From contig CALBMW010000324.1 of the NCBI GenBank assembly GCA_937896275.1, positions 1 to 5,408 of the forward strand: a DNA stretch of 5,408 nt, written 5' to 3'. Source of the stretch: an uncultured Myxococcales bacterium (lineage in GTDB: Bacteria; Myxococcota_A; Bradymonadia; UBA7976; UBA1532). Below are positions 1 to 5,408 of the stretch, piece after piece (the first letter of the stretch is position 1; each line of letters begins with the position of its first letter). The notes beneath the pieces are model-generated. The model was not told where the DNA came from. It saw only the letters and a program-made list of their open reading frames with translations, and did no database searches. The position numbers and the translations under genes were made by a program.

Positions 1-1229
1 TCGCCGTCCTGCCCGAGGCCTGCTCACGCCACAACAGCCCCGCGCGCCCCCATGCCATCACCGAGCTCGTGCGCGCGCAGGTGCCCGCCGAAGGAACGGC
101 GACCGTGCTGATCGCGCTCGACGACGCGACGCACGCCGTGGCCGCCGCCTGCGCCGTCGCCCGCTGCCTGCCCGCCTACGACCGCAAGAGCGGCCCGAGC
201 ACGGAGCGTGCGGTGCGCGTGGCCTTCTTGGCCGACCAGAAGATCGACGTCGAGCGCGTGGCCGTCATCGCCGAGGCCACCCGAGCCGCCGCCCGCCTCG
301 TCGACATGCCGGCCAGCGAGTTGGACACCGCCGCCTTCGTGGACGTGGCCCGCGACACCGCGGCGCGGCTCGAGGACGTCGAGATCACCGTGCTCGAGGG
401 CGAGGAGCTCGGGGCCGGGGGCTTCGGCGGGCTGTGGGGCGTCGGCAAGGCCGCGACGCATGGCGCCGCGCTGGTCCTGCTCGAACACACCCCAGGCGCC
501 ATCGGCCCGCACAGCAAGACGATCTGCATCGTGGGCAAGGGCATCGTCTACGACACCGGTGGTCTGTCGCTCAAGGGCAGGGACCACATGCCCGGCATGA
601 AGGGTGACATGGGGGGCGCGGCGGCCGTGCTCGGCGCCTTCACCGCGGCGGTGCGACTCGGCACCCGTCACCGGCTGCACGCCCTGCTCTGTCTGGCCGA
701 GAACGCCGTGGGCCCCGCCGCGATCCGCCCCGACGACATCCTGGCGATGTACTCGGGCAAGACGGTCGAGGTGAACAACACCGACGCCGAGGGGCGCCTC
801 GTGTTGGCGGACGGCGTGGCCTACGCCAGCCGGCACATGAACCCCGACGTCATCATCGACGTGGCCACGCTCACCGGCGCCCAGCTCGTCGCCACCGGCC
901 GCAGGCACGCGGCCGCCGTGTGCAACGACGACGCGCTCGAGGCGCTCGCGGTGCGCGTGGGCCGCCTGACCGGCGATCTGGTGCACCCCCTGCCCTACTG
1001 CCCCGAGTTCTACCGGCGCGAGTTCAAGAGCAAGGTGGCCGATCTCAAGAACTCGGTGAAGGACCGCATGAACGCGCAGGCCAGCTGCGCCGCGCAGTTC
1101 GTGGCCGAACACCTCGGCAGCTACACCGGCCCCTGGCTGCACCTCGACATCGCCGGCCCCGCGAGCGACGGCGAGCTGGGCACCGGCTACGGCGTGGCCC
1201 TGCTCAATGGCCTCATCGAGGCGCTCTGA
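1..1229 (+). CDS. M17 leucyl aminopeptidase family protein, NPEPL1-like (5' partial)
   Basis: Dizinc exopeptidase that removes N-terminal residues from peptides, presumably in the cytosol because no export signal fits the family. The frame is open from base 3 to the TGA at 1227-1229, giving 408 visible residues. The start lies upstream and roughly 100 N-terminal residues are missing if it has the usual ~500-residue length. The GTG at 69 is internal, since coding sense continues upstream of it. M17 landmarks are all present: the metal-binding lysine (537-539) and aspartate (552-554) in GKGIVYDTGG, the catalytic lysine in SLKG (573-575), an aspartate in KGDMGG (606-608), and the family signature NTDAEGRL with Asp 783-785, Glu 789-791 and catalytic Arg 795-797. 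The C-terminal stretch with VADLKNSVKDRMNAQASCA, then HLDIAGP, resembles the NPEPL1-like branch rather than E. coli PepA, as recalled from family knowledge. An active enzyme is expected. The subfamily call is less sure than the family call. Confidence 0.95.
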   Translation, partial: AVLPEACSRHNSPARPHAITELVRAQVPAEGTATVLIALDDATHAVAAACAVARCLPAYDRKSGPSTERAVRVAFLADQKIDVERVAVIAEATRAAARLVDMPASELDTAAFVDVARDTAARLEDVEITVLEGEELGAGGFGGLWGVGKAATHGAALVLLEHTPGAIGPHSKTICIVGKGIVYDTGGLSLKGRDHMPGMKGDMGGAAAVLGAFTAAVRLGTRHRLHALLCLAENAVGPAAIRPDDILAMYSGKTVEVNNTDAEGRLVLADGVAYASRHMNPDVIIDVATLTGAQLVATGRRHAAAVCNDDALEALAVRVGRLTGDLVHPLPYCPEFYRREFKSKVADLKNSVKDRMNAQASCAAQFVAEHLGSYTGPWLHLDIAGPASDGELGTGYGVALLNGLIEAL

Positions 1230-1329
1230 GGCATCGAAGCCTCTCGCGGCCCCGCCCCGCTTGCCCTATGCTCGCCGCGCTCGCGCGGCCTCCGCGCCGA
1301 CGCACTGTTCGCACGAGGGGAGATCGAGG
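1230..1329. other. Intergenic gap with two short hairpins
   Basis: This 100-base spacer separates the aminopeptidase from the barrel gene. A 5-bp stem GAGGC / GCCTC with loop ATCGAA spans 1228-1243 and overlaps the aminopeptidase stop codon. A second perfect 6-bp all-GC stem, GCCGCG / CGCGGC with loop CTCG, spans 1274-1289. Neither is followed by a T-run, so neither is a standard intrinsic terminator. A TATGCT at 1267-1272 resembles a -10 box, but nothing like TTGACA lies 16-18 bases upstream. A promoter for the downstream pair plausibly lies here, but the sequence does not prove it. Confidence 0.4.
1315..1322 (+). promoter_or_regulatory. Ribosome binding site fixing the barrel start at 1330
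   Basis: GAGGGGAG lies 7 bases before the ATG at 1330, a good Shine-Dalgarno at ideal spacing. It favours this start over the in-frame ATG at 1207, which lies inside the aminopeptidase gene. Starting at 1330 also puts a clean signal peptide at the N-terminus. Confidence 0.75.
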
Positions 1330-2865
1330 ATGACGCGTGCCATTGCCCTGCTGCTGGCCGCGGCGCTGCCGAGCGCCGCCCTGGCCGACGTCGGCGTGAC
1401 CGACGAGGCCCAGATCGCCGTCGGCCGGGCCCGCAAGTACCGGCCCCTGCTGACCTTCCGGCCCGGCGCGGTGCGCGTGGCGGCGCCCCTGTCCGCGGCC
1501 CTGCGCAGCGAGGGCGTCCAGGGCTTCGCGACGGACCTCGACGGCAACGACTTCTCGCCGGACGCGGCCCTGGACACCCAGCTCCGGGTGGGCCTGATCG
1601 TGGACAGTGAGGCCACCTTCGCCCCGCTGTTCTTCAAGGCCGAGTACGAGCACGACCTGCTCACGGGTCAGCTCGCCGGCGGCGCGCCCGATGACTTCGA
1701 GGGGGTCGATCCGGCCCTCTCGGGCGAGGCCGAGACGCGGCTGCGCAAGGCCTACGGCCGAGTCACGCTCGGGCCGTTCCTGACCTTCGGTGGTGGCTTC
1801 ATGACCAGTCATTGGGGGCTGGGTCTGTTGGCCAACGACGGCGCCCACGGCTGGACCCCTGGCAGCGCGCAGTTCAGCGATCCTCGCGGGGGCGACCGCG
1901 TGCTGCGGGGCTTCGTCTCGACCGGCCCCTGGACCCACGAGCGGCTGCTCCTGACCGTCGGCTACGACGTCGTGCGAGGCGACGACGTGCTGCTCTCGGG
2001 CGACGAGGCGACCCAGCTGGTCGCAGCGGCCGTGCTCAACTACGACAAGCCGCGCACCGCGGGCGTTTACGCTGCGTTCCGCTCGCAGGAGACCGCCGAC
2101 GGCAAGAAGACCGACGTCAGCGCGGTCGACTTCTACGGCCGCTGGCGGGGTCTGATCGCCGGCAAGGTCCGCTACACGACCGAGCTGGAGTGGGCGCTGG
2201 TCACCGGTACGACGGAGCTCGCGCCGAGCGTCGAGCGCGCCGAGCACGACGTGCTGCAGATGGGGCTCACCGCCCGCATGGGCTTCGACTTCGGGGGCGC
2301 GGGGGCGGTGTTCGACTTCCTCTATGCCAGCGGCGACCGCAACTTCGATGACGGCGACCAGAACGGCTTCAAGCCCGACCCCAACTACGAGCAGGGGCTC
2401 CTGCTGTACCGCTCCGTGCTGGCCACCACCTCGGCCCGGTCGGCCACGACGGCCGCCGATCCGAACCTCGTGGGCGTGCCCTCGGAGGATCTCGATCGCT
2501 ATCCCTTCCGCGGCTCGGCGGCGAACACCGTCGCGCTCTTCCCGAAGGGCTGGTGGCGCCCGATCGCGGGGCTCGAGATCTACGGCGGCCCGCTGGTCGC
2601 GTTCACCAACGTGGCCTACGCCGATCCGCGCGAGTCGCGCTTCCGCGGCGGCAAGCCGACCAACCCCTACGGCGGCGAGCCGGGGGCCTACCTGGGCACC
2701 GAGTTCGACCTGGGCGTTCGCTACCGCGCGCTCTTCGAGGGCACCGAGCTGACGCTGGGTCTCGAGGGCGGCGTGCTGCAACCCGGCAACGCCTTCGACG
2801 ACGCCGACGGCAACCCGTTGGGCCCCGTCAGCGGCGGGCGCGCGACCTTCCAGGTGCGGTTGTGA
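1330..2865 (+). CDS. Predicted outer-membrane beta-barrel protein, function unknown
   Basis: This 511-residue protein is probably exported and inserted in the outer membrane; substrate unknown. The start is set by the Shine-Dalgarno at 1315-1322 and by a signal peptide: MTR, a hydrophobic Leu/Ala core, and cleavage after residues ALA (17-19). The mature chain alternates short amphipathic strands rich in Gly, Tyr, Phe and Trp with polar, Asp-rich loops, and ends in GRATFQVRL, like a closing barrel strand. A conserved-looking SHWGLGLLANDG (residues 160-171) recalls the myxobacterial TIGR04551-type barrels. YASGDRNFDDGDQNGF (from 333) recalls alginate-export-type barrels. Both resemblances are from memory and uncertain. 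Acidic loops at 69-78, 336-350 and 490-495 could bind calcium. I see no FadL N-terminal hallmark and no TonB plug. The next gene starts 11 bases downstream with its ribosome site on this stop codon, so the two are probably an operon. A porin or solute channel is the most likely role. Confidence 0.82.
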   Translation: MTRAIALLLAAALPSAALADVGVTDEAQIAVGRARKYRPLLTFRPGAVRVAAPLSAALRSEGVQGFATDLDGNDFSPDAALDTQLRVGLIVDSEATFAPLFFKAEYEHDLLTGQLAGGAPDDFEGVDPALSGEAETRLRKAYGRVTLGPFLTFGGGFMTSHWGLGLLANDGAHGWTPGSAQFSDPRGGDRVLRGFVSTGPWTHERLLLTVGYDVVRGDDVLLSGDEATQLVAAAVLNYDKPRTAGVYAAFRSQETADGKKTDVSAVDFYGRWRGLIAGKVRYTTELEWALVTGTTELAPSVERAEHDVLQMGLTARMGFDFGGAGAVFDFLYASGDRNFDDGDQNGFKPDPNYEQGLLLYRSVLATTSARSATTAADPNLVGVPSEDLDRYPFRGSAANTVALFPKGWWRPIAGLEIYGGPLVAFTNVAYADPRESRFRGGKPTNPYGGEPGAYLGTEFDLGVRYRALFEGTELTLGLEGGVLQPGNAFDDADGNPLGPVSGGRATFQVRL

Positions 2866-2869
2866 GGAG
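2864..2869 (+). promoter_or_regulatory. Ribosome binding site overlapping the upstream stop codon
   Basis: GAGGAG lies 7 bases before the ATG at 2877 and shares its first two bases with the TGA stop (2863-2865) of the barrel gene. This arrangement supports the start at 2877 and suggests translational coupling between the two genes. Confidence 0.8.
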
Positions 2870-2876
2870 CCTGCGG

Positions 2877-5408
2877 ATGAACTTCCCCCGTCAGATCACC
2901 GGGTTGCGGACTCTCGCGGCCTGCGCGCCGGCCCTCGCCGCCCTCGCGCTCACCGCCTGCCTCTCGCCCGATCCCGGCGGCATCGCGGACGCGCCCAGCG
3001 CGGCGACGACCGTCAAGTTCGACTTCCTGCACAAGCCCCTGCCCGAGATCCCGCTGCCCAACGATCTGGCGACGCGCCGCGATCCGACCTCGGCCACCGG
3101 CCGCCGCGTCAACGCGTCGATGATCGCGTCGACGAAGTTCGAGGAGCGCGTCCGCGTGCTGATCGATCAGCTCGACGGCTTCGGCGTGTTCCAGCCGATC
3201 ACCATCCCCTTCAGCGGCCCGCTCGACATCCAGAGCATCCTGTCCGGCCACCGTGACCTGGACTACAACCTGGCCAACGACGTGATCTACCTGATCGACG
3301 TCGACCCCAAGTCCGCTCACTTCGGCGAGCCGGTCCACCTCGACGTGGGCAACGGCAACTACCCCGCGACGCTCGAGGACATCGGGGGCTACTGGAAGAA
3401 CGACCCGCGCGGCTGGACGCTGTCGATCCTGTTCGACGAGGAGGACGAGGACGTCAACGGCAACGGGCAGCTCGATCCGGGCGAGGACACCGACGCCGAC
3501 GGGGTGCTGGACGTGGCGAACTACCTGCCCGGCAAGCACCCGGCCAGAGATGACCTGAAGGGCCGCGCCGACGCGCTGATGACCTTCTACGAGCGCGAGA
3601 CGAACACGCTCATCATCCGCCCGATGGTGCCCCTGCACGAGCGCACGACCTACGCGGTCGTGGTCACGCGGCGGCTCCACGACGCCAACGGCCAGTCCGT
3701 CGGCAGCCCCTTCCCCGGCATCAACCACGAGAGCCAGAACGACGCGCTGAGCGTGCTGCCCGACGTGCTGCCCGCGGGCCTGCGCATGCAGGATGTCGCG
3801 TTCGCGTTCACCTTCACGACGCAGTCGGTCGAGAGCCACTTCCAGGCCGTGCGTGACGGCCTCTACGGCTATGGCGTGCAAGGCCACCTGCGCGACGCCT
3901 TCCCCGCCGAGCTCGACGAGTTGCTGCCGCTCGAGGATCCCGAGCACCGGAAGTTCCAGGGCGACGCGAACATCCACATCCTGCACACCGAGGACTTCAT
4001 CGACGCCTTCAAGCTGATCGGCCAGCAGTTCCAGGGCCGCGACCCCAACAGCCTCGGCACCAAGGCGCTCATCGAGTCTCAGCGGTACATCGACTATCAC
4101 GTGGTCGGCTCCTACCAGTCGCCTCAGCTCTTCGAGCGGGTCCCCCCCTGCGCCAAGGCGTGCGCGGCGCTCGCGGGGTGCGGCCTCTGCATGCTCGATG
4201 ACTCGGGCGCGTGCCGCACGCCCGTGGACTGCGCGCTGAGCTGTGAGGAGAGCGGCGGGCGATCGGTGGCCACCTGCCTCAACGAAGCGGCGACCTGCGA
4301 GGTCGGGGCCCTGGCCGACTGCACCGCCGACGAGGCGGGCATCGTGCCCGACACCGCGTGCCTCGAAGATGCCTGCGAGCTGCCCTTCAACGACTTCCTG
4401 CTCGACTTCAACGAGCAGAGCTGGCCGCCGGACCTCGACTTGACGCCGGTGGTGGCGCGATCCGAGACCGTGTACTTCTGGCTGACCGTTCCGCGGAAAG
4501 AGATCAGCCCGCTGCGCGATGGCCACGCGGCGCCGGTCGTGGTGCTGGGCCACGGCTACGGCAGCAACCGCTTCTCCGAGGTCGTCGGCCTCGCGGGCCA
4601 CTTCGCCAAGCACGGCCTCGCCACCCTCGCCATCGACGGGGTGAGCCACGGCCTGTCCATCGGCGACGACGTCCGCACCCAGGCGCGCCAACTGCTGGGC
4701 GCCGCCTTCGGCCTCAACAACTTCGCCGAGGCGGCCTTCCACGATCGGTCGTGGGACCAGAACGGCGACGACGTGAACGACAGCGCCGCCGACTTCTGGA
4801 CCAGCTACGTCTTCCACACGCGCGACGTGGTCCGGCAGACCGCCCTCGACTACCTCCAGCTCATCCGCATCGTGCGCAGCTGGGACGGCAAGCGCCGCTG
4901 GAGGTTCGACGTCGACGGCGACGGGCGCACCGAGCTGGCGGGCGACTTCAACGCCGACGGCGTCGTCGACATCGGCAAGGACTCGCTGCTGGGCATGACC
5001 GGCGGCTCGCTGGGCGGGATCATGTCGATCGTGATGGGCGGCCTCGAGCCCGAGATCGACTGCATCGTGCCCATCTCCGGCGGCGGCGGGCTGGGCGACA
5101 TCGGCAATCGCTCGAAGCAGGGGGGCGTCCGCGAGGCGGTCATCCTGCGCGTGATGGGTCCGCTCTACCTCGGCACCCGCGATGCCATGACCGGCGAGAC
5201 GCTGTTCGAGACGCTGGTGCCCGACCTCAACGACGACGCCACGCGGCCCATCGCGACGCGCGACGACGTGGAGATCGGCGACACGATGGTGGTCTTCAAC
5301 GAGGCCAACGACGAGCGCGGCTGCGGCTACGTGGACGCCGAGGGTCGGGTGCGCGTCGGCGTGGCCAGCGACCTGGGTGACCGGACGCGGGTGGAGATCT
5401 ACGTGGGC
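2877..5408 (+). CDS. Large lipoprotein with lipase-like N-terminal domain, Cys-rich insert and alpha/beta-hydrolase core (3' partial)
   Basis: The frame is open for 844 codons from the ATG at 2877 to the window edge with no stop. It is probably a surface or periplasm-facing esterase or lipase anchored in the outer membrane. Residues 1-28 form a type II signal ending in lipobox LTAC (lipidated Cys28); Leu at +2 does not signal inner-membrane retention. Residues about 45-330 resemble the bacterial virulence-factor lipase N-terminal region, with PLPNDL (59-64), a segment at 243-280 containing TYAVVVT that looks Ig-like (SbsA/Big_5 type), and an FAFTFTTQSV strand near 308-318. Residues 425-500 hold 12 cysteines. 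The hydrolase core begins near 530: oxyanion motif GHGYGSN (His559) and nucleophile elbow GGSLGG (Ser711). The acid and histidine of the triad are not securely visible and probably lie beyond 5408. Acidic EF-hand or dockerin-like loops occur at 192-212, 627-635 and 678-698. Nearest functional comparison is VolA/Pla-1-type lipases, but the substrate is unknown. Confidence 0.88.
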   Translation, partial: MNFPRQITGLRTLAACAPALAALALTACLSPDPGGIADAPSAATTVKFDFLHKPLPEIPLPNDLATRRDPTSATGRRVNASMIASTKFEERVRVLIDQLDGFGVFQPITIPFSGPLDIQSILSGHRDLDYNLANDVIYLIDVDPKSAHFGEPVHLDVGNGNYPATLEDIGGYWKNDPRGWTLSILFDEEDEDVNGNGQLDPGEDTDADGVLDVANYLPGKHPARDDLKGRADALMTFYERETNTLIIRPMVPLHERTTYAVVVTRRLHDANGQSVGSPFPGINHESQNDALSVLPDVLPAGLRMQDVAFAFTFTTQSVESHFQAVRDGLYGYGVQGHLRDAFPAELDELLPLEDPEHRKFQGDANIHILHTEDFIDAFKLIGQQFQGRDPNSLGTKALIESQRYIDYHVVGSYQSPQLFERVPPCAKACAALAGCGLCMLDDSGACRTPVDCALSCEESGGRSVATCLNEAATCEVGALADCTADEAGIVPDTACLEDACELPFNDFLLDFNEQSWPPDLDLTPVVARSETVYFWLTVPRKEISPLRDGHAAPVVVLGHGYGSNRFSEVVGLAGHFAKHGLATLAIDGVSHGLSIGDDVRTQARQLLGAAFGLNNFAEAAFHDRSWDQNGDDVNDSAADFWTSYVFHTRDVVRQTALDYLQLIRIVRSWDGKRRWRFDVDGDGRTELAGDFNADGVVDIGKDSLLGMTGGSLGGIMSIVMGGLEPEIDCIVPISGGGGLGDIGNRSKQGGVREAVILRVMGPLYLGTRDAMTGETLFETLVPDLNDDATRPIATRDDVEIGDTMVVFNEANDERGCGYVDAEGRVRVGVASDLGDRTRVEIYVG
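3450..3512 (+). other. Tandem EF-hand-like calcium loops in the lipoprotein N-terminal region
   Basis: Residues 192-203 read DVNGNGQLDPGE, with Asp1, Asn3, Asn5, Gly6, Asp9 and Glu12 in canonical EF-hand loop positions. The loop is followed at once by DTDADGVLD (204-212), a second DxDxDG loop of thrombospondin-3 or dockerin type. Calcium binding is inferred from the motif. The loops follow an acidic run that starts at DEEDED, within a segment that separates Ig-like strands. Confidence 0.7.
4149..4376 (+). other. Cysteine-rich insert (12 Cys) in the lipoprotein
   Basis: Cysteines occur at residues 425, 429, 435, 438, 446, 452, 456, 467, 474, 482, 495 and 500. The spacing is C-x3-C-x5-C-x2-C-x7-C-x5-C-x3-C-x10-C-x6-C-x7-C-x12-C-x4-C. 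The even number and the export signal suggest up to six disulfides in a small folded module. Only two other cysteines (729, 816) are seen in the mature chain apart from the lipid-anchor Cys28. The insert lies between the N-terminal lipase-like region and the hydrolase core. I do not recognise a named family. Confidence 0.75.
4908..4970 (+). other. Dockerin-like paired calcium loops just before the nucleophile
   Basis: Residues 678-686 (DVDGDGRTE) and 690-698 (DFNADGVVD) are two DxDxDG-type loops offset by 12 residues. They lie between the helix around ALDYLQLIRIV and the strand leading to the nucleophile elbow GGSLGG (Ser711). A related loop, DQNGDDVND, sits at 627-635 (4755-4781). Metal binding is inferred from the motif. 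Confidence 0.65.

Noticed and set aside
24..1142. 372-residue open frame on the minus strand
   Set aside because: Antisense to the well-supported M17 aminopeptidase; its composition is a GC artefact.
1261..1272. TTGCCC followed by TATGCT as a sigma-70 promoter
   Set aside because: The two hexamers are adjacent rather than 16-18 bases apart, so they cannot be a -35/-10 pair. TATGCT alone is too weak to call.
1274..1289. Intrinsic terminator
   Set aside because: The perfect GC stem is followed by GC-rich sequence with no T-run.
1207..1329. N-terminal extension of the barrel protein from the ATG at 1207
   Set aside because: It would overlap the aminopeptidase end and bury the signal peptide about 40 residues in. 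The ATG at 1330 has a good ribosome site and a proper signal peptide.
1213..2781. 522-residue open frame on the minus strand
   Set aside because: Antisense shadow of the barrel gene, rich in Arg, Gly, Ala and Val and with no domain or signal.
2721..4817. 698-residue open frame on the minus strand
   Set aside because: It lies antisense to the lipoprotein hydrolase, which has a lipobox, motifs and a ribosome site. The minus product is a low-complexity Val/Arg/Gly/Ala-rich shadow with no recognisable domain, as expected when third positions are nearly all G or C.
4358..5380. 340-residue plus-strand frame
   Set aside because: An Arg-rich frame offset from the hydrolase frame, which carries the HGYG and GGSLGG motifs. 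No motif supports the offset product.
1..5408. CRISPR arrays, tRNA or rRNA genes, insertion sequences
   Set aside because: No spaced direct repeats, no tRNA-like cloverleaf, no transposase motif and no flanking inverted repeats were seen; coding sequence fills almost the whole window.

Overview
The window is very GC-rich, with third codon positions almost all G or C. It carries three tightly packed genes, all on the + strand. The style suggests a Gram-negative from the Myxococcota or a related deltaproteobacterial lineage. The evidence is an outer-membrane beta-barrel with a signal peptide, followed by a very large lipoprotein containing a cysteine-rich block and many DxDxDG-type acidic loops. 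This assignment is inference from style; no 16S or taxonomic marker is present.

Layout. Positions 1-1229 hold the 3' part of an M17 (leucyl) aminopeptidase, whose start lies before the window. All catalytic and metal-binding residues are visible, and the C-terminal wording resembles the NPEPL1-like branch more than classical PepA. A 100-base gap (1230-1329) contains two short hairpins but no convincing terminator or promoter. Positions 1330-2865 encode a 511-residue exported protein read as an outer-membrane beta-barrel of unknown function. Eleven bases later, with its Shine-Dalgarno overlapping the barrel's stop codon, an open frame starts at 2877 and runs 844 codons to the window edge without a stop. 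It encodes a lipoprotein with a bacterial virulence-factor-lipase-like N-terminal region, a 12-cysteine insert and an alpha/beta-hydrolase core.

How they may work together. The barrel and lipoprotein genes look translationally linked, so they probably form an operon. An outer-membrane channel beside an outer-membrane lipoprotein hydrolase recalls the VolA-FadL pair of Vibrio cholerae, where a surface lipase releases fatty acids for import. The barrel here does not look like FadL, so this is only an analogy. The aminopeptidase is probably an independent cytosolic housekeeping gene.

Most notable are the acidic calcium-type loops in the hydrolase, including one textbook 12-residue EF-hand loop and a tandem pair just before the nucleophile serine; the compact cysteine-rich insert; and a beta-rich segment entering at the window edge that may interrupt the hydrolase fold. 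Long open frames on the minus strand are GC-driven shadows of these genes.
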